Position numbers and translations under genes: made by a program
From: Hyposmocoma kahamanoa
Lineage: Eukaryota; Arthropoda; Insecta; Lepidoptera; Cosmopterigidae
Assembly: GCF_003589595.1 (NCBI RefSeq)
Contig: NW_020654422.1
Span: 3,786,120 to 3,850,119, forward strand
Reading direction: 5' to 3'
Length of the DNA: 64,000 bases
In this document: positions 1 to 9,352 of the stretch, one piece after another
How positions within the stretch are numbered: position 1 is the first letter of the stretch
Layout of the letters: each line of letters starts with the position of its first letter
The notes under the pieces: model-generated
Databases searched by the model: none
Seen by the model: only the letters and a program-made list of their open reading frames with translations
What the model was told of the DNA's origin: nothing

Positions 1-153
1 TATTTATTAAATTTATGAAATTGGGTCAAACAGTTAAATAAGACTTTGTAAAGTATTCAGCTTTTTCAAGAAATCTGACTAAATTGGTAGTTTTCCCTTA
101 AGACAGATTTGATAATAATACAATTTCAAATCGTTCTTGGCAGTACCATATAT

Positions 154-300
154 GGTGGCGCACTTTAAATTGCAGAATTTCCTATACTATGAATATCAGG
201 GCAACGAACTTCGAGGCTCTAGACGAACTTCGGTGACCTAGAACACTCAGACCACAACCAATTCTGAAAAGTTCATTTTTCAAATTCATAGCGCCTACGC
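154..300 (-). repeat. SINE-G fragment without its tRNA-like head
   Basis: The stretch matches the body of a repeat also seen at about 42.3, 34.5 and 39.1 kb. The shared order is a block around 'tatgaatatcagggcaacg', then a block resembling 'cactcagaccacaacca', then a block near 'aaaagttcattttt'. At 42.3 kb the same body is joined to a tRNA-like head read on the minus strand, which sets the strand here. The head is missing, so this is a partial copy. The family label is mine; no database name is implied. Confidence 0.45.
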
Positions 301-809
301 CATTAATTTTTTGAGTCACTATTAATCGAAAGTCGTCGATATGATGATGCTACAAAATCCTACAAAATTGATGTGAATGATCCTATAAAATTAACATTAG
401 ACATCGAAACGTGTCATACACTAATAGAATGTTGTTAAAACATTATGTCTTTGGCATCATAATTTAAAATTACGATTATAATATTCAATGGCCATATTGA
501 AACTCCGCAAAAAGTAATTAAGGTTACGGTTTACCGTTTATTTTACGACTTGTTTACCGATTTTCCAAGAATTAGCAATTAAACTTTGCAACGTTTAATA
601 ATATACATAGCTTGATCATCTCGCATATAATAGCTGTAGCCGTAGCTGCGACTCCAATCTTTATCGAGCGCTTGGTTGGAATTCAACTGATTTGTATCGT
701 ATAAGAACTGAAGGGAAAATTTATAAAAGAGCTGTTCTAATGTGGGACAGAAATGGCTAAAAAATGAAACGGAATTGATCATTACCTAGATCTGGAGCAA
801 AGACAAGAT

Positions 810-1108
810 CTACGATGAAACGAGCTCATCCAGAAGATACCTATACAGTAGCACCTTAAAGATACTAGGGTTGTAAGTGCTCGGAAACACAGTTGCAGGC
901 AGGAATTCCATTCCTGGTCTATGCGCATAATAAAAGTTGATGAAAAGCGCTTAGTACGCCTGAAGATAATATCGACCAAGTAAGGATGATATCCCGCCGT
1001 ACGTCTGGATGTCCGATGGTAAAAGGGGGCGGGCGGGATGAGCTGATAAAGCTCATGGGCTCACTCGCCGAAATGTATTCTGTAGAAAACCGACAGACAG
1101 TCAACTTT
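810..1108 (-). pseudogene. non-LTR retrotransposon reverse transcriptase, C-terminal end (LINE-1cterm family)
   Basis: Read on the minus strand, this encodes the tail downstream of a reverse transcriptase domain. In order it has an HRRKVDCLSVFYR segment, an IPPAPF segment, a HPY-VDI segment, an RTKRFSSTF segment, an EWNS-LPATVFPSTYN segment and an IFKV-LLYRYLL segment. The same order is seen at 13.6-14.07 kb on the plus strand, so two copies of one family support the reading. One internal stop follows the FYRIHFGE segment, and a one-base shift separates EWNS from LPATVFP. The frame ends at a stop at 810-812. Everything N-terminal of this tail is missing, as expected for 5'-truncated LINE copies. 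The pattern suits jockey/CR1-type elements; the exact clade is not resolved. It is not functional. Confidence 0.7.
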
Positions 1109-1194
1109 GCGCCGGTGGGCTAAACTTTGAAGTTTAGATTCGAGGTTATCGTCGCCAATAAGTCTCCTGGATCTACGCTCAATCGAATCAAAAC

Positions 1195-1372
1195 ATATTG
1201 GGACTTGTCAATGTATATCTCAGGGCAACTTAAGCAGTGGCAGAGCCCCTCGCAGATCTTAGTAATTTAAACCACTGACTGGCACTGCAACTGTTATAGA
1301 CAGACATGTCGCCAACCACCACACCAGGTGCACGACTTGTTCGTGTCGTTACTTGGTATCATAAAAAAAAAA
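1195..1372 (+). mobile_element. SINE-A copy, 5'-truncated
   Basis: This is the 3' half of the ~305 bp SINE-A family, running from the 'gggacttgtc' block to the terminal 'ggtatcat' plus A-tail at 1361-1372. Loss of the 5' half together with a retained A-tail is what truncated reverse transcription gives. Confidence 0.75.
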
Positions 1373-3569
1373 CTTAGCTGGGCGCGTGGCGTAACGCGGT
1401 TAGACAAAGTCCGCAATGAGAACGTCAGAGGATTATTTAAAGTGGCTCCGGTGACAGAGGAATTTAAAGACTGCTATTACGGCCATATAAGCAGAAGCGA
1501 AGAAACTACCTCGTAAAGTTCAAAGTTTTTGAAGTAATAAAACTATTTTAGAATATCAGGTCAGTTGTTTCAACATATTTGTCTATAGCAGAAAAGGTGG
1601 TTGTTTGCATTACGTGACTTTCTTTTATTTCAACAAATGTATCTACAACCGAAATGGCGGGCCAAAGACAATTCTTTTTTCGTTCAGTGAGAGAGCATGC
1701 AAGGTACAGTTAGTTGTAAACTAATTGGTTCCCCAACAAGAAAATAGTCGATTAATCGCGCATATTAAGCATAGGAATTAAACTTTTGATCCTATTCAAA
1801 ATTATTTATTTGCTAATGTCGTTTATCATTAAATGAACCACCCGCTGAATGGTTCAGCCATAGAATCTTTTTATATCACTCTTTATACCGGAAATATAGA
1901 GGGTACTAGAACAGAACATGACATGTTGATATCTTCAGAAACCCGAGTAAGTAGCATTATTTCAGAAATACAACTGACAAAGTAGAATACGACTACTAAG
2001 TTTTACAGTGCTTTAAGATAAGACGTCCGTATGGGGTAAGACAAACCACCGTTGTATGTCTGCAACATTATATCACGTTAAAGTTAAAATATTTACATTA
2101 TTTACGTTGTAAGAAAATAAACCAGTGATGCATAAAAACGTAGTATAGAGATTTAACAATACGTAAAGGCATGGAATATAATGAATTTAAAAAGAGAACT
2201 GCATTTATTTTTCGCAATCTACGATTCAATTACAGTAAACACATAAAATGTTCATCGAGTGCAGAATAACTCACAAAAGAGATTTGTTTCCCGAACATTC
2301 TATTCATCACGACAAAGATCTCCAGTGGACTCTAGCTTTAGAGAAAATTGGATGTCTTAGTCCGTCGTATCTAGATTTATAGATGTCTTTTTCGTCAAAG
2401 AATCTCTTAACATTTGGATGTGGCAAAGTATTTTTTTTATATTATCTGTATTTATTTCGTTAGCATTTTATTTATTATTAATTTTGTTTTTTTACAAATG
2501 ATATTAAACTGTCGCGAAGACACTGTTTTCTTATCAAGCGCTTTTAGCTACAATTACTGTAATGATTTTGTGTGGAAATGACGCCCGTTATTACCCTAAT
2601 ACCTTCCAAACTTATAACAGACGCAAACTCTCGTCAAAACAAACAAGTCTACGTATTTACGTAAACCGTAAGAAAATAAGATCGCGTGACGCATTACTTT
2701 ATTGACTCCATGACCTACTTTTCTGTATAATTAAGGGTATCACATTTTGGCAGTCTACGCCACGAGTGCTGTAAATACGTAAGTTGGTAATTTTGAGGCG
2801 CTTTTGCGGTTTACGAATTAGCACGTCATTTTAAACGCCTTTAGATGTTTTGTGGTTAATAATGCTCACACATTTTCAATAGACTTAATTGAGGTATTTA
2901 TTCATTCATTTCAGCCCTGTATCACCCACTACTGGGTACAGGCCTCTCTTCACTCAAATCCGGTCGTGTGCGTCTTCTATCCAGTTTCTGCTTGCGACTT
3001 TTGCTATGTCAACGATCCGGATTTCTTCGGTCTTTCTAAATTAAGATAATGAAACCAAACGATATAGACATCCACAAATGTAATAGCTAAAGGTAGTTGA
3101 ATGCTGATTTCTTAAAAAATAACAATTAAGGATACGGTCACAGGTAACCATGGGACCTGTAAAGTCGTGTGATCTAAAGATCCGGAAAAGAAATAGTTTC
3201 ACTTCCTATGTGTAACAATCGCGAAAACCTAAGAACGCATAAATAACAATTTATCGTAATTATTGCCTGGCAAATTACTTAGCGAGCGTGATCTAACAAC
3301 AAATTATTATAAAATTGGAAGTTATTAATAGTTTAACAAGGCCTTTAAATGTTTACAATATAGCTGTGGCCGGCCTCTTATGAAATCTCTAATTGTGTGG
3401 TCAGTTAGGGTTATTTTTAGATATAATGCAATTTTTGGCTATTTTATGTAAAGGGTCTCGCAAAACAATATTTATGCCTCCATTACGTCCAATCTCCTCA
3501 ATTCCAAATCATGGTCTGTCAATATTAATAATAATTCCACTAGTTTTGTTATGATTATGAATACAAAGA
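1373..3569. other. AT-rich stretch, nothing recognised
   Basis: Only short open frames, none with a recognisable domain. No RNA gene, no clear inverted repeat and no strong similarity to other parts of the window was seen. Confidence 0.5.
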
Positions 3570-3667
3570 TCAAATGCACAGAAAAATTTTTCGTCGACTC
3601 GGTGGAACTTGAACCCATGACCTTGCTGCACCGTAGCAGCACTCTAAACATCTGAGCCATGGGTCCA
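3570..3667 (-). repeat. tRNA-derived SINE head (SINE-F), inverted partner
   Basis: On the minus strand this reads as a tRNA-like unit: D arm around 'gctcagatgtttagag', an anticodon arm with loop ACGGTGC on a stem with 4 of 5 pairs, and a B-box-like 'gggttcaagttcc'. It is followed by the same post-tRNA tail, an A/T run after 'gacgaaaa', as the plus-strand copy at 3787-3880. The two copies face away from each other across about 120 bp. Confidence 0.6.
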
Positions 3668-3786
3668 GTTACGGAGTCGTCCAAATTATGTGTGTGTTTT
3701 TTGTTATACATGTTTGTACTGAATTTCGGCGCTAGTGACATCTAGTGGGAGCTTTTTGAATAACCTCATCGCAGCCTGATGTCACT

Positions 3787-3880
3787 GGACCCGTGGCTCA
3801 GATGGTTAGAGCAATACTACGGTGCAGCTTGGACGTGGGTTCAAGTCCCACCGGATCGACGAAAATTTTTCTTTGTGTTT
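3787..3880 (+). repeat. tRNA-derived SINE head (SINE-F) with near-complete cloverleaf
   Basis: Positions 3787-3858 fold as a tRNA. The acceptor strands are 3787-3793 and 3852-3858, with 5 of 7 pairs. The D arm has a perfect GCTC/GAGC stem. The anticodon arm is weak with loop ACGGTGC. The T arm has a perfect GTGGG/CCCAC stem closing the loop TTCAAGT. The anticodon would be GGT, which is not used for a normal eukaryotic threonine tRNA. The anticodon stem is poor, and the unit continues into a non-tRNA tail shared with 3570-3667 and 52188-52290. A tRNA-derived SINE is therefore more likely than a working tRNA gene. Confidence 0.6.
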
Positions 3881-4388
3881 AACAACAATGGTTTTATCAA
3901 CCAGAAGACAAGGCGAAGTGTCACTTTTTCACTTGCTTTCTACTACTTACGCTATAGGAAAGACATGATGTAATTTTGGTAAACTCATTTATACAGATAA
4001 ACATAATATGCCATATCGCCAATGCTTATTAACTTCGAACTAAAATGTTGTCGTTGTCAGTTACAGCACTATGATGAATGCATTCGGGCGAGTGTCCAGA
4101 ATATTTGTGTTCACAGTGCATCGGGAAAGATTAATGAATTATTCAGACTTTAAAGTCTTGCTCACGTTCGACTAGGTCAGCTTCTTTGAGAAATTAACTT
4201 AATTATACGTTTCGATGTGATGTAGTAACAAAAAGTGATAATAAAATAAACCAACATTTCGGGGTCTTTACAGATTCCATACCAGTTACCTATCAGTAGT
4301 ACAAAACGACATTTTCCAGAAATAACGTTTGGTCGAAATTTCATAACCTTGAAAGTAATTTTGAGAGGAAAACGGTTTTCTTTTAAAC

Positions 4389-4720
4389 CTTTTTTTTTTT
4401 GTATCTCCAGGGCAATCTGCTTACAGATACCCCGGCCCCGCGGGGGCAGAGCTGGGGTTATGTGGGACTGGACTGAACCCTGTAGGGGAGCAGCCCGACT
4501 GCACTAAGCCCCCGGAGTGTTCCTCCTCTGCGCTGTAGGTGGTACGGGTACGCTATTGCACTCGTCCGCGCCTCCACCAGCGGCTGGCCGTGCCCTGCAC
4601 AGCCCCTCCCCGAGAAGCACATCGGTCCACCGATTCCGGATATGAGACTCGCCGAACACCAGACGAGCCTTTCATTCCGCGCCCCTCTATATTGGGCAAC
4701 GAACTCCCCCTAACTTCTTT
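4389..4720. repeat. GC-rich block, probably LINE-derived
   Basis: A sharply GC-rich island of about 330 bp in AT-rich DNA, bounded on the left by a T-run at 4389-4400 and on the right by 'aacctaaccgaacc'-like sequence at 4730-4746. The T-run on the left would be a poly-A tail if the unit is read on the minus strand, which suggests a retrotransposed minus-strand sequence. No frame gives a protein I can assign. Strand and family are inference. Confidence 0.35.
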
Positions 4721-4910
4721 TAAACATAATTTAACCTAACCGAACCTAATCGTGTCTTTGCGATAAACATTGAACATATCCTGAAAGAACAACTGTTTCG
4801 TTATAATTCTTAGTGTAATAAATTTTTAGTGTAATGAAAATTTGAACAAACGTTATTACGGACAAAAATTTTCTAGTTTGTGATAGGTTACCATACAATA
4901 TAGCACTTCT

Positions 4911-5041
4911 TTATGATACCAAGTGATGGGTCGAATAATTCGTCCATCTGGTCTTAAGCGTCACGCTTATTCAGAGCTTTAAATCGCAAAGATCTGAGAG
5001 GCACTGCCACTGCGCCCGTCACCCCCACACATAATTTATTA
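4911..5041 (-). mobile_element. SINE-A copy, 5'-truncated
   Basis: Minus-strand copy of the SINE-A 3' part, starting at the 'gataccaagtga' end and reaching the 'cctcagatctttgcgattt' and 'gggcgcagtggcagtgcc' blocks before similarity stops. Confidence 0.7.
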
Positions 5042-5431
5042 AGTCTTATATATAGGTAAGGTGGCCATAATGCTTTGTACAAACTCTTTCACAAGAAACT
5101 CTAACTATTAAGTTCTGTCTGTCTGTAGATGTTAATCTACTTTGATTTCTCGCTCTTCTGTTATGTAATGAACCGTAGCTTGCTATAAATCTCTTTAGTA
5201 GTGTTACCTTTATTATAACTTTGTTCCATCCTGTCACTTAGAACAAAAAAATAATAATAATTTTCTTACAATAGCTGAAATAATGGCTTTTTATGTTACA
5301 GAAACATTAAAAACGAAACAAGAAATTTAAACAGTGTCACAATTTACCAAAGTTTTCCGGTTTTGAAAGGTGATGCTGGTGAAATTTATATAAATATATT
5401 AACTATAGCCCTTTGTTTATGAATACAAATT

Positions 5432-5700
5432 CACGGAACGAATAAGTCGTCCGTCTGGTGTGAAGCGTCACGCCTGTTCATAGCCGTTGCAGTGCCACTC
5501 ACAGTTTTAAATCGTAAAGATCTGACGGATACTACCACTGTGCCCGTCACCCTCAGACATAAGTTATCAAGTCTCATGTGCCGATAATTTCACCTTCAAA
5601 ACCGGAGCGCAGTAGTGATCACATTACTGCTGCAGAAATAGATAGGGTGGCAGTACTTCCCTGGACGAACACTCACATAACAAGGAACTCTACTCCCACC
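5432..5700 (-). mobile_element. SINE-A copy, nearly complete
   Basis: Minus-strand SINE-A reaching the family's 5' end ('ctctact' at 5688-5694). It carries small internal deletions, including loss of the GGC step in the 'cttggcggcagaaatag' block. Confidence 0.75.
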
Positions 5701-6091
5701 TTAACCTGATGCGCTACTGTCTATTCTGCTAAATTTATTAAAATAAAAACAAAGTACCAAGACGTCATATGTATCTAAGTATTGAATAATGGTTGCAGTG
5801 TTTCTGAGGCTAGGATACAACAACAGCGAGACTACCATTAGTTAGCTATATGACACCCTTCCCTTTTGCTCCATGTACCAGGATTAATTGCCTTGCAGCC
5901 CGTTACCGCCGCACGTGTTTTATAACCGAGAACAGAATGTACATTTACTGTACAGTATTTTCAGAAATATGGCTTATATTTACTTCTTTTGTGTTTTAAC
6001 TTTCGAGTAGGTAACAGAAGACTAGGTGTAGACGAAAAAATCAAAACTTTCAAAATTCATTACTTGATAGGTACCATTTCGAAATGGCGTA

Positions 6092-6295
6092 GTTTTTTTA
6101 TAATATCAAGCGACGGGACGAACAAGTCGTGCGCCTGTTGGTAAGCGACACGCCTATCCATAACAGTTGCATTGTCACTCTTAGCTTCAATTGCAAACAA
6201 TTTCAAAGATCTGACGGGCACCGGCACTGCGCCCGTCAATTTGAGATGTAAAGCTGACAAGTCCTATGTACCCCTAGTTTCAAAAAGCACCCTTA
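6092..6295 (-). mobile_element. SINE-A copy cut by a Harbinger-like element
   Basis: Minus-strand SINE-A. Similarity runs to 'gcacccTTA' and stops exactly at the TTA at 6293-6295, where the GC-rich element at 6296 begins. This is an insertion junction rather than a simple 5' truncation. Confidence 0.75.
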
Positions 6296-6674
6296 GGGTG
6301 CGTTCAAATTAGCCGCTGTCAGCCGCGCTGCAGCAGCGCTACAGCCGCGCGGAGGCCGCGCGATGGCCGCGCAATTATCACTTTTCATACAATTTCTAGA
6401 AGTGCTGCAACCCCGCGGCGGCCGCGCGACTGTCGCGCTGAAGCCACACTCGGTTGCATCATGGTTAGTGAGGTGTACATGTTAATTTTTCAAATTAACT
6501 ACGTTGGTCGAAAATCGAGTTGATGAATTTATAGAGAATGCAGAACAACACCTTGGGATATGGGATATCAGTTCCGCCAGTTATTTTAATCGACTGGAAA
6601 AAAAATCATGGGAAAATTTATGTCTAAAATTTATTCACAATTTTGAAACTAAAATTACAAATGAAAAAACATAG
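6296..6674 (+). mobile_element. PIF/Harbinger-like relic: GC-rich terminal region plus MADF-like reading frame
   Basis: The terminus reads 'gggtgcgttcaaattagccg' directly after TTA. It is followed by about 150 bp of GCGC-rich inverted-repeat sequence with the motif GCCGCGCGG. The same terminus appears in reverse at 38411 ending in TTA, and in a worn form at 47206 after TAA. Three-base TWA targets are the known signature of PIF/Harbinger elements. Downstream, 6486-6674 is open on the plus strand. It carries a MADF-like pattern: LVENRVDEFI, then LGIWDISS, then YFNRLEKKSWENL. MADF/Myb-SANT-like proteins are the usual second protein of Harbinger elements. The far terminus was not found, so the right boundary is only the end of the frame. 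Confidence 0.5.
6486..6674 (+). pseudogene. MADF-domain-like fragment of a Harbinger second protein
   Basis: An open frame of about 62 codons after a TAA at 6483-6485, ending in TAG at 6672-6674. It lies just inside the GC-rich terminus of the element at 6296. From 6495 it has an acidic N-terminal helix (VENRVDEFIENAEQ), the hallmark 'IWD-SS--Y-NR--K--SWENL' spacing of MADF domains, and then a lysine-rich end. In Harbinger elements the MADF/SANT protein binds the element ends and brings the nuclease to the nucleus. No Harbinger nuclease was found nearby. There is no in-frame upstream methionine, so this is a fragment or an exon. The family assignment is by pattern only. Confidence 0.45.
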
Positions 6675-6989
6675 CAGGTTGTAAGTAATTTTTAATATCT
6701 ATACGTGAAGTGTGTGCCCCAAGAACTCTGACCCCCCTGTAACTATATACCTTTTGTTTTTGAATACAAGTGTGAAGAATAGTGTCAAACAAACGTAAAA
6801 ATCCCATAAAAAGCTGTAAACAAGCCGAAAATTATTTACAAATATTTTTCGTAAATCGAGTTTTGTAACCATTTAATGGTAGTATTCATTTTGATTGTTT
6901 TGACAAAATAAAGGTAAGGAACGAATTTTAAAGGTGCCTACGACATTGTCGATCAACAACGAGACATAGACGTTTCGAGTTGTCTGGGA

Positions 6990-7488
6990 GTGCTCATTGA
7001 GAATGTGGCATTAATTTCTAAGTCCAAGATGGTTGCCAAGACTTTTCAAAAATTCGTTTTGGTAATCCTTATGGAAATGGCATTTATATCTGAATCCATA
7101 ATGGCTGACACGACTTTTCGCATTTCTAAACGCAAGATGGCGGGCACGATTTCTCAAATAATGGCAAGTTGGGTATCGTTTTCGACATATTTGAGGGTGC
7201 TCATTACGAATATAGCACTTATTTGTAAATCCAAGATGGCGGGCACGATTTTCGAATAATGGCAAGTTGGGTATCGTTTTCGAGGTATTTGGGGATGCTC
7301 ATTACGAATATGGCACTCATTTCTAAACCCAAGATGGCGGGCACGATTTTTCAAATAATGGCAAGTTGGGTATCGTTTTCGAGGTATTTGGGGATGCTCA
7401 TTACGAATAATAACACTTATTTCTAAATCCAAGCTGGCGGACACGATATTTCAAAAAAATGCAATATGGGTAACCTTTTCTAGGTATT
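6990..7488. repeat. tandem array, ~95-101 bp unit
   Basis: At least four units repeat the order 'tgctcattacgaatatggca', 'tccaagatggcgggcacga', 'aataatggcaagttgggtat', 'cgttttcgaggtattt'. Starts near 7199, 7294 and 7395 give periods of 95 and 101 bp. The first part (6990-7198) is a more diverged double unit. Open frames on both strands of this array are a by-product of the repeat, not genes. Confidence 0.85.
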
Positions 7489-7553
7489 GGTATTGATATT
7501 GGTGCAACGGGCTAGTTTCCGCAACTCGACGTCAAGGCGCCTATTTTGCCCAT
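7489..7553 (-). mobile_element. 65 bp LINE 3'-end insertion with 16 bp target duplication
   Basis: Foreign sequence splits the tandem array. It is flanked by the 16-base duplication at 7473-7488 ('accttttctaggtatt') and 7554-7569 ('accttttcgaggtatt'), with one mismatch. The insert contains 'gcaactcgacgtcaaggcgc' followed by 'ctattttgcc'. Nearly the same sequence lies at 57044-57075, next to a minus-strand LINE coding fragment. It is therefore a severely 5'-truncated copy of that LINE family's 3' end. Confidence 0.75.
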
Positions 7554-7569
7554 ACCTTTTCGAGGTATT

Positions 7570-7650
7570 TTGAGTATTGTCCATATTGCATTTTTTGAGA
7601 AATGAATGCCATATTCGTAATGAGCATTCCCAAATACCGTAGTATTTCCG
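7570..7650. repeat. inverted copy of the tandem-array unit
   Basis: After one more forward fragment ('ttttgagtattgtcc'), the sequence from about 7590 to 7647 is the reverse complement of the array unit, with 'catattcgtaatgagcattc' at 7609-7628. The array and this inverted unit could pair as a long hairpin. Confidence 0.7.
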
Positions 7651-7856
7651 TGAAGAAACTCTTTCACAATGAAAAGAACTTTAGTTATTTCGATATAGTG
7701 TAAATGACCTTAATGAAGAACCTACCATACCAGAAATAATAGTATATTAAGAACTTAAGTAAAACCCTAGAAATGCAAAATTTATTGTTCTATGTATTCG
7801 TTTACACAATAATATTTCTTAATAATTAAATATTTATTCAATTCAATTGTCATTTT

Positions 7857-8010
7857 TTTAAAGTCAGGTTTTTAATTTCATTTGGCAGTTTATTGTATGT
7901 TTTCATGCATAATAATAGGAGCTTATTAAGTAAAGCGTAGTTTATGGGTACATTTTCACGAACAAGTCTATTTGGGATTCTTTTCGCCCGTGGGTCAAGA
8001 CAATTGATTT
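7857..8010 (-). pseudogene. LINE reverse transcriptase C-terminal remnant
   Basis: On the minus strand a frame reads 'PNRLVRENVPINYALL', then 'KTYNKLPNEIKNLTLKK' and a stop. The 'YNKLP-EIK' motif followed by a basic helix is the conserved C-terminal end of many jockey/CR1-type non-LTR polymerases; the decayed element at 26.6-28.3 kb ends with a matching 'YNALPDDIK'. A second, worse copy of this family is at 61960-62120. Confidence 0.55.
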
Positions 8011-8044
8011 TTGAATAATTGTAAATGTTTCATAAATTTACAAA

Positions 8045-9271
8045 CTTCGTAAATATACACAGAAGGTAGAGTCAAAATACCTTAATTCTCGATTGAAACC
8101 AAAACTAATATATCGTACAAATAATGGTCATTTATAGTGACGGTGTGTGTTGCACATTTTTAAACAAAGTTCCAAGAAAGTAGCTGTGGTGATCGAAACA
8201 ATTACGCAATTCTTGTAAGTATTCGGGACTCTTTTTAGTTATTGTTTTTGGACCGACCTCACGTTTCTTAAGGAGTCACCGGAGGATAAGAGGGAAAAGG
8301 TGTTTTGCTAGATCAAACGGTTTAGATATTTACTATTAAATAACAATCGAACAAAAATATACGATACACCTATGGATATTGTCTAAAGAATGTGCTTATG
8401 TGTTACACGATAGGATGTACTTTATCTGACCATATAAAATGCTGAAAACAGGAAAAAATAAAAGTCTAAAACGAATTATTTATTATTATTTATTCTCAAT
8501 AAAATATCATACATTTTAAATTATTTTCATTTAATTTTTATGAATTTTAGTTTTATTTATGTTTAAGTATCTACTACAAAGATCCTGCAAAATTTTGGTT
8601 TTCAACTGAAGCCCTATTAGATATTAAATTTGCTTTTATCCTAAAATTATCAAATTGCTCAGCGGTTTAACGACACGTCATTACCCCGTCAGTCGCTATC
8701 GGGCGCGTGTCGACGTCGAATCTGTGTAAATTTTTATCCGCCTGTTCTATTTTATTCATATTAATTTACAGCGCGGATTGCGGGACGCGAGTGGCGAACA
8801 AACCTCCCTCACACACACACCTCACCTCCTAAAATCTAGGCTCGCGTTGAAATATAAAATATATCGCCAAAAGACAACTGACTTTTCTTTCTGAAACCAA
8901 AAGTATCTAAATAGATGGCTATTTAAACTATCCAAGCCCTTTTTTTTCAGAGATTAAATACAACCCAACCATTGTGGCGACCGTAGATGAGTTAAAGAAG
9001 AATTAGATTATTGTGACATGATCGATCATTGCTAGTGTTTCAGTTGTGAAAATTTAAAATGCAGTACGTTGGCGCCAAGGTTTTGTTAAAAAATGTTTTT
9101 GCTCAAAAGTAATTGTCCATTGGCTCCATAATTTTGCAATTGAAAAAAAAAACACTGATCATTAATGAAACACCAGGAATGTAATAACAATAATGTGCCT
9201 GACAGCGACACTGTCTCAAACTACGGAATCCTATGCTATGAAGACGGAATTCACTCCAATAAATTTACTTC
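8045..9271. other. no gene recognised; GC-richer patch near 8660-8840
   Basis: Mostly AT-rich sequence. The patch at 8660-8840 has several CGAC and GCGCG steps and a short (CA)n at 8811-8820. It has no open frame and no visible promoter element that I could defend. Confidence 0.4.
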
Positions 9272-9352
9272 CCAAATTAATGATGCTGGGAATCGAAACT
9301 GGGGCCTCCTATTCCAGCGCCAAGAATGGAAACCGTTGGACTACTGAGGTCT
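9272..9352 (-). repeat. tRNA-like head of SINE-G
   Basis: Minus-strand B-box-like sequence (reverse complement of 'gaatcgaaactgg') followed by a block matching 'gttggactactgaggtc', as in the copy at 42410-42470. Overlapping open frames here are spurious. Confidence 0.45.

Noticed and set aside
3787..3858. A functional tRNA gene
   Set aside because: Anticodon GGT and a weak anticodon stem, 5 of 7 acceptor pairs, and a tail shared with other SINE copies point to a SINE.
4729..4750. Interstitial telomeric repeat (TTAGG)n
   Set aside because: The 'aacctaaccgaacctaa' run is short and irregular and does not keep the 5-base register.
7011..7444. Overlapping open frames on both strands that look like related proteins
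   Set aside because: They arise from the ~100 bp tandem repeat; the similarity between them is DNA repetition, not homology of proteins.
6990..7488. CRISPR-like regular repeats
   Set aside because: Units are directly contiguous with no unique spacers, and the window is eukaryotic.
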